This document shows, one piece after another, positions 1-9,079 of a DNA stretch of 64,000 nt. Position 1 is the first letter of the stretch, and every line of letters begins with the position of its first letter. This DNA is from Pseudomonas sp. Choline-02u-1 (lineage in GTDB: Bacteria > Pseudomonadota > Gammaproteobacteria > Pseudomonadales > Pseudomonadaceae): the NCBI RefSeq assembly GCF_002836515.1, contig NZ_PJBC01000066.1, forward strand, positions 62,001 through 126,000, given 5' to 3'. The notes below the pieces were generated by a model that ran no database searches, was not told the origin of the DNA, and saw only the letters and a list, made by a program, of their open reading frames with translations. The translations under genes and the position numbers were made by a program.

Positions 1-1
1 G

Positions 2-340
2 TTAGGCAGTGGCCGGCAGTGGATGCCGTGGATTCACATCGACGATCAAATCGCCCTGATTGATTTTCTTCTGCACCGCAATCAGGCGAGCGGTCCATAT
101 AATGCCTGCGCGCCGAAACCTGTGCGCAACCGCGAATTTGCCAAGACCCTGGGCAGCGTATTGCACCGCCCAGCGTTCATGCCGATGCCGACCCTGGCGC
201 TGAAAGTCATGCTCGGCGAGCTGTCACTGTTACTGCTCGGCGGCCAGCGCGCCACGCCGGCACGCTTGCTGGAAGCGGGGTTCGCTTTCCGCTTTACGGA
301 TTTACGCGCGGCTCTGGATGATCTCTCCAGCCGCCTCTGA
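2..340 (+). CDS. C-terminal part of a TIGR01777-type SDR epimerase (5' end outside window)
   Basis: The reading frame is open from the first bases of the window and ends at 340, so only about the last 112 residues are present. The visible sequence has the WIHIDD motif, the stretch [17 protein letters not shown], and a C-terminal segment [16 protein letters not shown]. These are typical of the C-terminal DUF1731 domain of the TIGR01777/YfcH family of extended short-chain dehydrogenases. The NAD(P)-binding N-terminus is missing because of the window edge, not truncation. The substrate of this family is not known. The gene ends 13 bases before hemH and is probably cotranscribed with it. Confidence 0.85.
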   Translation, partial: LGSGRQWMPWIHIDDQIALIDFLLHRNQASGPYNACAPKPVRNREFAKTLGSVLHRPAFMPMPTLALKVMLGELSLLLLGGQRATPARLLEAGFAFRFTDLRAALDDLSSRL

Positions 341-353
341 AATAGGACGTTGC

Positions 354-1379
354 ATGACCGATCACGCTTTGCTTCTGGTCAACCTGGGCTCTCCGGCCTC
401 CACCTCGGTGGCCGATGTGCGCAGCTACCTCAATCAATTTCTGATGGACCCGTACGTGATCGACCTGCCATGGCCGCTGCGGCGGCTGCTGGTGTCGTTG
501 ATCCTGATCAAGCGCCCCGAGCAATCGGCGCATGCCTACGCCTCGATCTGGTGGGAGGAGGGCTCGCCGCTGGTGGTGCTCAGCCGCCGGCTGCAGGAAC
601 AGATGACCCGGACGTGGAAACACGGCCCGGTGGATCTGGCGATGCGTTATGGCGAGCCGTCGATCGAAACCTGCCTGCTGCGGCTGGTGAAGGCCGGGCA
701 CAAGAAGATCACTTTGGCGCCGCTGTATCCGCAGTTTGCCGACAGCACCACCACCACTGTGATCGAAGAAGCGCGGCGCGTGTTGCGCGAGAAGAAACTC
801 GACGTGCAGTTGTCGATCCTGCAACCGTTCTACGATCAGCCGGAATACATCGAAGCACTGGCCGCCAGCGCGCGCCCTCATCTGCAGCAGGATTACGACC
901 ATTTGCTGCTGAGCTTTCACGGCTTGCCGGAGCGGCACCTGACCAAGCTCGATCCGAGCGGCAAGCACTGCCTCAAGGGCGCCGATTGCTGCCAGACCGC
1001 CTCGCCGGCGGTGTTGGCGACTTGCTATCGCGCGCAGTGTTTCCGTACCGCCGCCGCCTTCGCCCAAACAATGGGCTTGCCGGACGGCCAATGGTCGGTG
1101 TCGTTTCAGTCACGCCTGGGCCGGGCGAAGTGGATCGAACCGTACACCGAAGCGCGGCTGGATGAGCTGGCAAAAAGCGGGGTGAAAAAGATTCTGGTGA
1201 TGTGCCCGGCGTTCGTCGCCGATTGCATCGAGACGCTGGAAGAGATCGGCGATCGCGGCAAGGAACAGTTCCGCGAAGCGGGGGGCGAGGAGTTGGTGCT
1301 GGTGCCGTGTCTGAACGACGACGCGCAATGGGCCAAGGCCTTGGCGACCCTCTGCGAACGAGCGCCGCTGGCCCTCTGA
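354..1379 (+). CDS. hemH: Ferrochelatase (protoheme ferro-lyase)
   Basis: 341 residues, usual length. It inserts Fe2+ into protoporphyrin IX, the last step of heme synthesis. The N-terminal [10 protein letters not shown] and the active-site SFHGLPERH (His near residue 189) are clear family marks. Residues about 206-229 hold five cysteines (positions 206, 212, 213, 224, 229); some bacterial ferrochelatases carry a [2Fe-2S] cluster, so this could be one, but that is inference. An in-frame ATG lies at 318, but ATG 354 follows the ribosome-binding site AGGACG at 344-349 and gives the family N-terminus. The stop codon sits inside the left arm of the REP inverted repeat that follows. Confidence 0.97.
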   Translation: MTDHALLLVNLGSPASTSVADVRSYLNQFLMDPYVIDLPWPLRRLLVSLILIKRPEQSAHAYASIWWEEGSPLVVLSRRLQEQMTRTWKHGPVDLAMRYGEPSIETCLLRLVKAGHKKITLAPLYPQFADSTTTTVIEEARRVLREKKLDVQLSILQPFYDQPEYIEALAASARPHLQQDYDHLLLSFHGLPERHLTKLDPSGKHCLKGADCCQTASPAVLATCYRAQCFRTAAAFAQTMGLPDGQWSVSFQSRLGRAKWIEPYTEARLDELAKSGVKKILVMCPAFVADCIETLEEIGDRGKEQFREAGGEELVLVPCLNDDAQWAKALATLCERAPLAL

Positions 1380-1467
1380 CAGTCAAAAGCTTCGCGAGCA
1401 AGCCCGCTCCCACATTCAAATGCGATTAAATGTGGGAGCGGGCTTGCTCGCGAAGGCTGACTGTCAG
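1376..1467. repeat. REP-type inverted repeat pair (family A)
   Basis: Two head-to-head copies of GTGGGAGCGGGCTTGCTCGC (cores about 1391-1413 and 1432-1454) with a short AT-rich loop. The pairing extends outwards through CTGACAGTCA at 1376-1385 and TGACTGTCAG near 1458-1467. It lies between the convergent genes hemH and uraA and could act as a transcription barrier for both. The same core recurs at four other places in the window. Confidence 0.9.
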
Positions 1468-1487
1468 GCGCTGAAGATCTGCAAGGG

Positions 1488-2762
1488 TTAGATCAGCGGC
1501 TCATCCGCCTTCTTCTGCTTCCAGCCATCATTGCCCGGCAGGATCAGGTTCAGCGCAATCGCCACCACCGCGCACAGCGCGATGCCTTTGAGGCCGAAGT
1601 CGTCCGGGCCGGTGCCGGTGCCGACCAGCACGCCGCCGATACCGAACACCAGCGTCACCGAAACAATCACCAGATTGCGCGCTTCGCCCAGGTCGATCTT
1701 GTGGCGGATCAGGGTGTTCATGCCCACCGCCGCAATCGAACCGAACAACAGGCACAGAATCCCGCCCATCACCGGCACCGGAATGCTCTGCAGCAGGGCG
1801 CCGAACTTGCCGATGAACGCCAGACTGATGGCAAAGATCGCCGCCCAGGTCATGATTTTCGGGTTGTAGTTCTTGGTCAGCATCACCGCGCCGGTCACTT
1901 CGGCGTAGGTGGTATTGGGCGGACCTCCGAACAGGCCAGCGGCGGTGGTGGCGATGCCGTCACCGAGCAGGGTGCGATGCAGGCCCGGCTTCTTCAGATA
2001 ATCGCGACCGGTCACGCTACCCACAGCAATCACACCACCGATATGCTCGATGGCCGGAGCCAGCGCCACCGGAACGATGAACAGAATCGCCTGCCAGTTG
2101 AACTCCGGCGCAGTGAAATGCGGGATCGCAAACCATGGCGCTGCAGCAATCTTCGCGGTATCAACAACGCCGAAATAGAACGCCATACCAAAACCGACCA
2201 GCACGCCGGAGATGATCGGCACCAGACGGAAGATGCCTTTGCCGAACACCGCCACGATCAGCGTGGTCAGCAGCGCCGGCATCGAAATCATCATCGCCGT
2301 CTGATAATGAATCAGCTCGGTGCCGTCCCCGGCTTTGCCCATTGCCATGTTGGCGGCAATCGGCGCCATGGCCAGGCCGATGGAAATGATCACCGGACCG
2401 ATCACCACCGGAGGCAGTAATCGGTCAATGAAACCGGTGCCTTTGATCTTCACGGCAAGGCCGAGGAAGGTGTAGACGAAACCGGCCGCCATCACCCCGC
2501 CCATGGTCGCGGCGAGGCCGAATTGGCCTTTGGCGAGAATGATCGGTGTGATGAAGGCGAAGCTCGACGCCAGGAAGACCGGCACCTGCCGCCCGGTGAC
2601 GATCTGGAACAGGATCGTCCCCAGACCCGCGGTGAACAGTGCCACGTTCGGGTCCAGGCCCGTGATCAGTGGCATCAGCACCAACGCGCCGAAAGCCACG
2701 AACAGCATCTGCGCGCCGGACAGCACCGTGCGCCAGAGCGGATCGTTGAACTCTTGCTGCAT
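1488..2762 (-). CDS. uraA: Uracil permease, NCS2 family
   Basis: 424 residues, about 14 membrane segments, inner membrane. It is a proton-linked uracil importer of the nucleobase-ascorbate (NCS2) family. Family marks visible are the N-terminal QMLFVAFGALVLMPLITGLD, the segment ALAPAIEHIGGV carrying the substrate-site Glu, and GGPPNTTYAEVTGAV in the following helix. It starts 2 bases after the stop of upp and is clearly translated from the same message, so import and phosphoribosylation of uracil are coupled in one operon. The closest alternative is a xanthine permease of the same family, but the pairing with upp favours uracil. Confidence 0.95.
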   Translation of the reverse strand: MQQEFNDPLWRTVLSGAQMLFVAFGALVLMPLITGLDPNVALFTAGLGTILFQIVTGRQVPVFLASSFAFITPIILAKGQFGLAATMGGVMAAGFVYTFLGLAVKIKGTGFIDRLLPPVVIGPVIISIGLAMAPIAANMAMGKAGDGTELIHYQTAMMISMPALLTTLIVAVFGKGIFRLVPIISGVLVGFGMAFYFGVVDTAKIAAAPWFAIPHFTAPEFNWQAILFIVPVALAPAIEHIGGVIAVGSVTGRDYLKKPGLHRTLLGDGIATTAAGLFGGPPNTTYAEVTGAVMLTKNYNPKIMTWAAIFAISLAFIGKFGALLQSIPVPVMGGILCLLFGSIAAVGMNTLIRHKIDLGEARNLVIVSVTLVFGIGGVLVGTGTGPDDFGLKGIALCAVVAIALNLILPGNDGWKQKKADEPLI

Positions 2763-2764
2763 GG

Positions 2765-3403
2765 TTACGCGTCCTTCTGCTTGGTGCCGAAGATCTTGTC
2801 ACCGGCGTCGCCAAGCCCAGGGATGATGTAGCCGTGCTCGTTCAGACGTTCATCGATGGACGCGGTATAGATGGTCACATCCGGGTGCGCCTGTTCTACG
2901 GCAGCAATGCCTTCCGGCGCGGCCACCAGGACCATGGCGCGGATGTCGCGGCAACCGGCCTTTTTCAGCAGGTCGATGGTCGCAACCATGGAACTGCCGG
3001 TGGCGAGCATCGGGTCGATGATCATCGCCAGGCGTTCGTCGATTTCCGGTACCAGTTTTTCAAGGTAGGTGTGCGCTTGCAGGGTTTCTTCGTTGCGGGC
3101 AACGCCCACAGCAGAAACCTTGGCACCCGGAATCAGGCTGAGCACGCCTTCGAGCATGCCGATGCCGGCACGCAGGATCGGTACAACGGTGATTTTCTTG
3201 CCGGCGATCTTCTCCACCGACACAGTGCCGCACCAGCCGGCAATGTCGTAGGATTCGAGCGGCAAATCTTTTGTAGCTTCATAGGTCAACAGGGCGCCGA
3301 CTTCCTGAGCGAGCTCGCGGAAATTCTTGGTGCTGATGTCAGCGCGGCGCATCAGGCCGAGTTTATGGCGGATCAGCGGATGGCGGATCTCGAGAATGGG
3401 CAT
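2765..3403 (-). CDS. upp: Uracil phosphoribosyltransferase
   Basis: 212 residues, standard length. It converts uracil and PRPP to UMP (pyrimidine salvage, cytosolic). The sequence shows the family N-terminus [14 protein letters not shown], the PRPP-binding region around [10 protein letters not shown], and the C-terminal uracil-binding region [16 protein letters not shown]. It is the first gene of the upp-uraA operon and is divergent from hpt across a gap that contains a perfect 16-base palindrome. Confidence 0.97.
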   Translation of the reverse strand: MPILEIRHPLIRHKLGLMRRADISTKNFRELAQEVGALLTYEATKDLPLESYDIAGWCGTVSVEKIAGKKITVVPILRAGIGMLEGVLSLIPGAKVSAVGVARNEETLQAHTYLEKLVPEIDERLAMIIDPMLATGSSMVATIDLLKKAGCRDIRAMVLVAAPEGIAAVEQAHPDVTIYTASIDERLNEHGYIIPGLGDAGDKIFGTKQKDA

Positions 3404-3459
3404 GGAAAAACTCCGGCGGCGGGCAAAAAAACCGGCCTAGATTAATCTATCCGAGGGTG

Positions 3460-3475
3460 ATGTCCTATAGGACAT
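3460..3475. promoter_or_regulatory. Perfect 16-bp palindrome between upp and hpt (candidate operator)
   Basis: ATGTCCTATAGGACAT is an exact palindrome in the 164-base gap between the divergent genes upp and hpt. Its position, 57 bases before the upp start and 93 before the hpt start, suits an operator or overlapping promoter element for nucleobase salvage. No known regulator site was recognised, so function is inferred from symmetry and place only. Confidence 0.45.
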
Positions 3476-3567
3476 ACAGTACGTTAGTCCATAAAGGCTT
3501 GATTCAGCCGTTGCGGATGCGTACCTTTGCCCGCTTTTCCGAATCCGAAGCCCCCCTGGAGAGCGCC

Positions 3568-4125
3568 ATGTCCGCTGATCTCGAGCATATCCGTCAAATC
3601 ATGCGAGAGGCTGACTGCCTGTACACCGAATCTGAAGTCGAGGCGGCCATCGCCCGCGTCGGTGCACAAATCAACGAACAACTGGCTGATAGCAATCCGG
3701 TGGTGTTCTGCGTGATGAACGGCGGCCTGATCTTCTCCGGCAAACTGCTGACGCATCTGCAATTCCCGCTGGAAGCGTCCTACCTGCACGCGACCCGTTA
3801 TCGCAACGAAACCAGCGGCGGCGACTTGTTCTGGAAAGCCAAGCCGGAAGTCTCGTTCATCGACCGCGACGTGCTGATCATCGACGACATCCTCGATGAA
3901 GGTCATACCTTGGGCGCGATCATCGACTTCTGCAAACACGCCGGCGCACGCAAAGTGCACACCGCCGTGCTGATCGACAAGGACCACGACCGCAAGGCGC
4001 GCCCTGACCTGAAAGCCGATTTCGTCGGCCTGCCGTGCATCGACCGCTACATCTTCGGTTATGGCATGGACTACAAAGGCTACTGGCGCAATGCCAACGG
4101 GATTTACGCCGTTAAAGGCATGTAA
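3568..4125 (+). CDS. hpt: Hypoxanthine-guanine phosphoribosyltransferase
   Basis: 185 residues. It salvages hypoxanthine (and guanine) with PRPP to give IMP or GMP. The PRPP loop is seen as DVLIIDDILDEGHTLGAI, and the C-terminal purine-binding region as FVGLPCIDRYIFGYGMDYKGYWRN. In-frame starts exist upstream as far as 3457, but ATG 3568 follows GGAGAG at 3558-3563 and gives the conserved N-terminus MSADLEHIRQIM. It is divergent from upp-uraA, so this locus groups purine and pyrimidine base salvage. Confidence 0.95.
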   Translation: MSADLEHIRQIMREADCLYTESEVEAAIARVGAQINEQLADSNPVVFCVMNGGLIFSGKLLTHLQFPLEASYLHATRYRNETSGGDLFWKAKPEVSFIDRDVLIIDDILDEGHTLGAIIDFCKHAGARKVHTAVLIDKDHDRKARPDLKADFVGLPCIDRYIFGYGMDYKGYWRNANGIYAVKGM

Positions 4126-4143
4126 TCCAAGCCCCGATCCAAT

Positions 4144-4231
4144 GTGGGAGCGGGCTTGCTCGCGAAAGCGGGGTATCAGTCGACATCCATTTTGAATGTC
4201 AGGCCGCCTTCGCGAGCAAGCCCGCTCCCAC
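4144..4231. repeat. REP-type inverted repeat pair (family A)
   Basis: GTGGGAGCGGGCTTGCTCGC at 4144-4163 and its reverse complement at 4212-4231, about 45 bases apart, between hpt and the next plus-strand gene. Confidence 0.9.
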
Positions 4232-4303
4232 AGTTGTTTTTGTGTGTGCTGATCCTTCCGCGACACCCATGCTAGAGTGCTCGGCCCCGCCCCGGAGTCC
4301 GTC

Positions 4304-4783
4304 ATGCGCCTCTTGTCCCGTAGCCTCGCCGCCCTGTTGCTGTCCCTCAGCCTGCCGCTGTCCGCCGCGCCGATGCACAGTCAATTCCTGCCGCCCGATG
4401 ATCTGACCGTGCGCGATGCCGAGCCCGAGCAGCAACAACTGATGCAAGTCAGCGAGTACTCGGTGGTGGTGGGTGCGCAACGCCAATCCAATCAGCAGCC
4501 GATTCCGGTCACGTCATCCTTGTTGATCCGCCTCAAGGGCAAGTCGCTGAACAAAGGCGCAACCATCAATCAGGTATTGGTGAGTTTCGACGGCGAAAGC
4601 AAAAGCCTGAAAAAGCCGGCCTACGACGACAAGAGCAAAACCCTGACGCTGTTCTACCCACTGGCGCAATACCGCGTGGTGATGGATCTGCTGCGCAACG
4701 ACACGGTGTATGTGCAGTTCCTCAGTTACGCCAACGGCCACATCTGGGCCGATTTGCACACCGGGGCGATTCGTCCGCGTTGA
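4304..4783 (+). CDS. Conserved exported protein of unknown function
   Basis: 159 residues. Residues 1-23 (RLLSRSLAALLLSLSLPLSA then APM) form a clear Sec signal peptide, so the mature protein is periplasmic. The rest is a small, mostly beta domain with no motif I recognise. There is no lipobox and no cysteine pattern. ATG 4304 is chosen because it follows CCGGAG at 4292-4297; an upstream in-frame ATG at 4277 has no good site and would spoil the signal peptide. It lies upstream of the small PA4642-like gene, as in other Pseudomonas. Confidence 0.75.
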   Translation: MRLLSRSLAALLLSLSLPLSAAPMHSQFLPPDDLTVRDAEPEQQQLMQVSEYSVVVGAQRQSNQQPIPVTSSLLIRLKGKSLNKGATINQVLVSFDGESKSLKKPAYDDKSKTLTLFYPLAQYRVVMDLLRNDTVYVQFLSYANGHIWADLHTGAIRPR

Positions 4784-4846
4784 GCCGGGCGACCGGGCAG
4801 GGGTAAACTGCCCGCCCCGTGTCATGTCTGCAAGCTGGAGTCGGCA

Positions 4847-5134
4847 ATGCGTAAAGATAAGAAACAAGTGATTGGTGACGAGATCGGCGATGAGCAGATC
4901 AAGCTGTTCCTCGATTTTGAGCCGGTCGACGCCACTTCGCCGTCGCTGCACAAACTGATCAAGGCCTATCGCGGTTTGCGCATCGACGACTTCGAACGTT
5001 TTCTGGGGTTCTTCGTCGCGGCCGGTTTTGACGTCGATGGCAAGGACGAGCAGGGCAAGACCTTCGTCGAGCTGATCAAGGATCAGCGTAATGCCGCCGA
5101 CTACATCGAGCTGATCGACAAGGCTCGCGGCTAG
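4847..5134 (+). CDS. Small conserved cytosolic protein (PA4642-like)
   Basis: 95 residues, very acidic and basic, no signal or membrane segment. The sequence MRKDKKQVIGDEIGDEQIKL at the start and the pattern of alternating charged helices suggest a small all-helical protein. The part VAAGFDVDGKDEQGKTFVELI loosely resembles an ankyrin-like helix pair, but this is only an impression. It is preceded by CTGGAG at 4833-4838. I recognise it as the conserved Pseudomonas protein next to mqo; the function is unknown. Confidence 0.75.
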   Translation: MRKDKKQVIGDEIGDEQIKLFLDFEPVDATSPSLHKLIKAYRGLRIDDFERFLGFFVAAGFDVDGKDEQGKTFVELIKDQRNAADYIELIDKARG

Positions 5135-5149
5135 GATCAAAAGCAAGAT

Positions 5150-5229
5150 CAAAAGATCGCAGCGTTCCGCAGCTCCTACACGGGATCGATGTACACCCTG
5201 TAGGAGCTGCGGAACGCTGCGATCTTTTG
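5150..5229. repeat. REP-type inverted repeat (family B, GTTCCGC variant)
   Basis: AAAAGATCGCAGCGTTCCGC continuing into AGCTCCTACA at 5150-5180, and the exact reverse complement at 5199-5229. This copy has the core GTTCCGC where most family B copies have CCTTCGGC; both arms carry the change, so pairing is kept. Confidence 0.9.
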
Positions 5230-5241
5230 CTTCTCACAGGC

Positions 5242-5272
5242 AAAAAAAACGCCCCGAACGGGGCGTTTTTTA
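5242..5272. terminator. Bidirectional rho-independent terminator
   Basis: Stem ACGCCCC-GAAC-GGGGCGT with an A-run before and a T-run after (5242-5272). It sits between the convergent PA4642-like gene and mqo and can serve both. Confidence 0.9.
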
Positions 5273-5282
5273 TGCAGCGAGA

Positions 5283-6791
5283 TCAAGCGAAGCTTGGCGT
5301 CTCGCTGCTTTCCTCAACCAGCTCCAGGGCGATGTTGTTCTGCGTGTTGATCTTGCGATACAGCGCAGCATCGGTTTCCAGAACCTTTTCCCGGGCCGGG
5401 AAGATTTCCGCCAGTTTGGCCGCCCATTCGCCGGACGCCTTGCCCGGGAAGCACTTCTCGATCAGCTCGAGCATGATCGAAACGGTCACCGACGCGCCAG
5501 GCGATGCGCCGAGCAGGGCGGCGAGAGAGCCGTCTTTGGCGGCGACCAGTTCGGTACCGAACTGCAGAATTCCGCCCTTTTTCGGGTCCTTCTTGATGAT
5601 CTGCACCCGTTGGCCGGCCACTTCCAGGCGCCAGTCTTCGGCTTTTGCCTGCGGGTAGAAACGGCGCAGGGAATCCAGGCGCTGCTCCATCGATTGCATC
5701 ACTTCGCTGACCAGGTACTTGGTCAGGTCCATGTTGTTTTTCGCCACCGCCAGCATCGGCCCGATGTTGCCGGCACGCACCGACATTGGCAGGTCCATGA
5801 AGGAGCCGTGCTTGAGGAACTTGGTGGTGAAACCGGCGTATGGCCCGAACAGCAGGGATTTCTTGCCATCGACCACGCGGGTGTCAAGGTGCGGCACCGA
5901 CATGGGTGGCGAACCTACGGCGGCCTGGCTGTAGACCTTGGCCTGGTGCTGTTTGACCACTTCCGGGTTATCGCAACGCAGCCACTGGCCACTGATCGGG
6001 AAGCCGCCGAAGCCTTTGCTTTCTTCGATGCCTGAAGCCTGCAGCAACGGCAGCGCCGCGCCACCGGCGCCGAGGAAGACGAATTTGGCGTCGACTTCGC
6101 GTGTGTTGCCGTTGTTGACGTCCTTGATGCTGACGGTCCAGCCGGCGCCGTTACGCTTGAGGCCCGTCACGCGCTTGCAGTATTTGACTTGGGTATCCGG
6201 AGCGCTGGTCAGGTGCTTGAGCAACTGATTGGTCAGGGCGCCGAAGTTGACGTCGGTGCCGTTCATCACGCGGGTGGCGGCGAGGACTTCGTCGGGCGAA
6301 CGGCCCGGCATCATCAGCGGCATCCACTCGGCCATCTTGCCTTTGTCTTCGGTGTATTCCATGTCGGCAAACGCGTGGTGTCTGCTCAGGACATTGAAGC
6401 GTTCCTTGAGGAATGACACACCGCTGTCGCCCTGAACGAAACTCAGGTGCGGCACCGGGCTGATGAATGATTTGCACGAGCCGAACGTGCCTTTCTTGGT
6501 CAGGTACGACCAGAACTGCTTCGACACCTCGAACTGAGTGTTGATGTGCACGGCTTTCTTGATGTCGACGCTGCCGTCGGCGGCCTGCGGCGTGTAGTTC
6601 AGCTCGCACAGACCGGCATGGCCGGTACCGGCGTTGTTCCATGGGTTGGAACTCTCGGCAGCACCGGAATCCATCAGCTCGACGACTTCCAGCTTGATCG
6701 CGGGGTCGAGCTCTTTGAGCAGTACGGCCAGGGTGGCACTCATGATGCCGGCCCCTACCAGAACTACGTCGACTGCTTCGTTATGCGCCAT
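5283..6791 (-). CDS. mqo: Malate:quinone oxidoreductase
   Basis: 502 residues, normal for the family. It is a peripheral, FAD-dependent membrane enzyme that oxidises malate to oxaloacetate and passes electrons to the quinone pool. The N-terminal [19 protein letters not shown] is the FAD-binding Rossmann motif; [20 protein letters not shown] is the strongly conserved Mqo signature. The C-terminal part has [19 protein letters not shown], also typical. The start ATG at 6791 follows GGGAGACG. Upstream lies a 700-base gap with no gene. Confidence 0.97.
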   Translation of the reverse strand: MAHNEAVDVVLVGAGIMSATLAVLLKELDPAIKLEVVELMDSGAAESSNPWNNAGTGHAGLCELNYTPQAADGSVDIKKAVHINTQFEVSKQFWSYLTKKGTFGSCKSFISPVPHLSFVQGDSGVSFLKERFNVLSRHHAFADMEYTEDKGKMAEWMPLMMPGRSPDEVLAATRVMNGTDVNFGALTNQLLKHLTSAPDTQVKYCKRVTGLKRNGAGWTVSIKDVNNGNTREVDAKFVFLGAGGAALPLLQASGIEESKGFGGFPISGQWLRCDNPEVVKQHQAKVYSQAAVGSPPMSVPHLDTRVVDGKKSLLFGPYAGFTTKFLKHGSFMDLPMSVRAGNIGPMLAVAKNNMDLTKYLVSEVMQSMEQRLDSLRRFYPQAKAEDWRLEVAGQRVQIIKKDPKKGGILQFGTELVAAKDGSLAALLGASPGASVTVSIMLELIEKCFPGKASGEWAAKLAEIFPAREKVLETDAALYRKINTQNNIALELVEESSETPSFA

Positions 6792-7494
6792 TTAACGCGT
6801 CTCCCAAATCTGCAGCACCAAATTGTCGGCATGGCTGCCAGGCGTTCCAGGGCAGGTCAGTGGGCCCGGGCTATCCGTGGTCAGGTTGGCCATGTCCGAA
6901 TCTTCGCAATTTTTCGCAACTTCGACGGATGCGTGCGGCCTGGTTTCAAGCGTTCAATGAACGCATTTTCACACAGGGCTGGCAATTCGACTTATGGCCG
7001 AGACATCCGTTTTCGTGCAACCAAATCCGTAGCGGACAGGCTTCAGGCTCCGGTATTCGAGGTATACCCGGTCCTGTGTCGTTGGGCTGTTTCAGACGCC
7101 AATGGTGCATGTTCAGACGCAAAACTATTCATTTGCTCGCCACACTCTTGTGAAGTTGTGAAAACCCGTTTTTTTCACGCTCTTTTGAAGACGTGAACCT
7201 CAAAAAGGGCTGCCTTGGCCTGGCACCTGCCCGCTAGGGCAAAACAACGCGGTGGCCGAGCGAATGACAGCTCTGCAGATTCGCGAAAAGCGGGTTTTTG
7301 CCGGAAGAACAGGCAAGCGCGCCAACTTCACTCGATCTGTGTGGGCGGCTCTCTGTGGGCGATTTTGATGTCAATGCGTGCGCATTGACGCTGTTGCGGG
7401 GCCCGATCAGGAGACGTCCTTATAATCGGGGGGAGATTGTAGCGAAGAAATGCGCGCAGTTGCTCGTGTTTAATGACTTTTATTAGGCATCCGG
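6792..7494. other. 700-base intergenic region without a supported gene
   Basis: This gap lies upstream of mqo (minus) and downstream of the convergent-facing small gene at 7495. Short open frames exist on the plus strand, but none has a ribosome-binding site with plausible protein sequence. A consensus TATAAT stands at 7421-7426 without a clear -35. The left part presumably holds the mqo promoter and leader. A small RNA cannot be excluded. Confidence 0.5.
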
Positions 7495-7728
7495 TCAGAT
7501 GCTCAACTGCACCTGGCCCCGTGCGCGCATTTGTCGCGGTACGACGCGGGCGCTGGCGGGCAGCGGCTGGTTCAACCAGGTCAGGCGAATTTCCTCGATT
7601 TCCACCCAGCCGTCACCCATCGGTTGCAGGCTGCACTGCTTGAAGGCCTGGCAATGACCGTTGCGGTCGAGCAGGGCAAAGCTGCGGTGCAGCGGGCGTG
7701 GGGCGAACAGCGAGATCAGATAACGCAT
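7495..7728 (-). CDS. Small conserved protein of unknown function
   Basis: 77 residues. MRYLISLFAPRPLHRSFALL is followed by a compact beta-rich body with PMGDGWVEIEEIRLTWLNQP. There is no signal peptide or motif I recognise. The start at 7728 is chosen for the site AAGGAACT just upstream; longer in-frame starts exist back to 7857 but give a sequence with poor protein character. It is divergent from the lipoprotein gene at 7934. Conserved in Pseudomonas next to mqo, as far as I recall. Confidence 0.65.
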   Translation of the reverse strand: MRYLISLFAPRPLHRSFALLDRNGHCQAFKQCSLQPMGDGWVEIEEIRLTWLNQPLPASARVVPRQMRARGQVQLSI

Positions 7729-7933
7729 GGCAGAGTTCCTTGAAGGAGGACTGCTGTGAAGAATGCCGGCGAGGCGTGACGCGGCGGTGTATGGACGATG
7801 AAGAATGTGTGACAGGAACCGCTTTGGGCGGGGTTTGTCTGACATTTCAGTATTCACTGTGCGGCGCTGGTTACGCGCCGTGGCCCACCGCTATACTGCC
7901 GGCCTGTTTGTGCCTGATTCTGGAGAGAAGAGC

Positions 7934-8518
7934 ATGTTGCAACGCCTGTTGTTCGGTTTGATCACTGTCGCCGGTTTGACCCTGGCCGGCTGCGCCCACA
8001 GCCCGCAACAACTGAATCCGGAGCCGAAGCTGACCACGCAACTGCCAGCGGTAGGTCGTGGCCAACCTGTGGTGGTGCGTGTGGTCGACGGTCGTCCGTC
8101 GCCAACCCTGGGCACCCGTGGCGGTCTGTATCCGGAAACCAGCGCCATCACTGTGCAGCGCGAGCAGATCCTGCCCAAGCTGCAGGCCCAGGCCGAAGCC
8201 GCCGTGCGTCTGCTCGGCTTCACCCCGACCACCAGCGCACCCAACGCGCCGCAGCTGACCGTGACCCTGGCCGAGCTGAAGTACCAGTCGCCGAAAGAGG
8301 GCATGTACGTGACCGAAGCCACCATCGGCGCAACCTTCCGCTCCGACGTGCAGAACGCCAACCGCCGCTACAGCGGGCGCTACGGTGCTTCGCTGGACCA
8401 GCGCTTCGGCATGGCGCCTAATCAGGAGACCAATACCAAACTGGTCAGCGACGTGTTGAGCGATGCGTTGACGCGTCTGTTCAAGGACCCGACGGTGGGT
8501 CAGGTTCTTGCTGAGTAA
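7934..8518 (+). CDS. YajG-family lipoprotein
   Basis: 194 residues. The N-terminus LFGLITVAGLTLAGCAH is a lipoprotein signal with lipobox LAGC, so the mature protein starts at Cys19 and is probably in the outer membrane. The body (VVVRVVDGRPSPTLGTRGG, then LTVTLAELKYQ) matches the YajG family, whose role is not settled. ATG 7934 follows GGAGAGAAG at 7922-7930. A strong terminator follows 16 bases after the stop. Confidence 0.85.
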   Translation: MLQRLLFGLITVAGLTLAGCAHSPQQLNPEPKLTTQLPAVGRGQPVVVRVVDGRPSPTLGTRGGLYPETSAITVQREQILPKLQAQAEAAVRLLGFTPTTSAPNAPQLTVTLAELKYQSPKEGMYVTEATIGATFRSDVQNANRRYSGRYGASLDQRFGMAPNQETNTKLVSDVLSDALTRLFKDPTVGQVLAE

Positions 8519-8534
8519 GCTTTTCGGCAGAGGC

Positions 8535-8572
8535 AAAAAAGCCCGGGGCCAGTAATGGCCCCGGGCTTTTTC
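8535..8572 (+). terminator. Rho-independent terminator after the YajG-like gene
   Basis: Stem AGCCCGGGGCC-AGTAAT-GGCCCCGGGCT followed by a T-run, with an A-run on the other side. Confidence 0.92.
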
Positions 8573-8587
8573 ATGCAGATCGATTCC

Positions 8588-8666
8588 CTGTAGGAGCTGC
8601 CGAAGGCTGCGATCTTTTGATCTTAAAACCAACATCAAAAGATCGCAGCCTTCGGCAGCTCCTACA
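8588..8666. repeat. REP-type inverted repeat (family B)
   Basis: CTGTAGGAGCTGCCGAAGGC continuing to GATCTTTTGA (8588-8620), and its reverse complement at about 8635-8666, between convergent genes. Confidence 0.9.
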
Positions 8667-8679
8667 CGGGGAGTTTCAT

Positions 8680-8961
8680 TCAGGCAGCCTGCGAATAAAA
8701 ATCGAGCACGCTCACTCCGGTCAGCAAATCGGTCTCGGGCAGGTCCGCATGCTGATGCCCGCCCAGTGCGCAGTACACCAGCCAGTGCCGATCCTGCACG
8801 TTGAAGGCAAGGCCGCCGACCAGGCTTTGCTGGTCGTCGTAAGGAGTAATGAGATAAAGGCGATCCTGGTTTTCCGCGTGCAGCATGTCGCATTCCATTC
8901 GGGTTTCGAGGCGCGCAGGGTGAAGCATCCACGTGACGATGCCATGACACAGGGCAGCCAT
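8680..8961 (-). CDS. Small hypothetical protein
   Basis: 93 residues, no signal peptide or membrane segment. It contains MECDMLHAENQDRLYLITPY and a C-terminal part DLLTGVSVLDFYSQAA. I recognise no domain. Support comes from the open frame with reasonable residue use, its place between a REP element and the divergent gene at 9080, and a size common for accessory cytosolic proteins in Pseudomonas. Confidence 0.55.
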   Translation of the reverse strand: MAALCHGIVTWMLHPARLETRMECDMLHAENQDRLYLITPYDDQQSLVGGLAFNVQDRHWLVYCALGGHQHADLPETDLLTGVSVLDFYSQAA

Positions 8962-9079
8962 CGGTCGATTGTCGGGTTATTTGTCGCAAAGGCTGGGGCA
9001 GGGCGCTAGGGTTTGGGTAGAATCCGCGCCGCGGTCGTCGATCTGGCGTCTGCCATACCGGTTTAGTTCGAGGTCTGTG

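Noticed and set aside
7385-7426. TTGACG and TATAAT as one promoter
   Set aside because: They are 30 bases apart, far too much for a sigma70 promoter.
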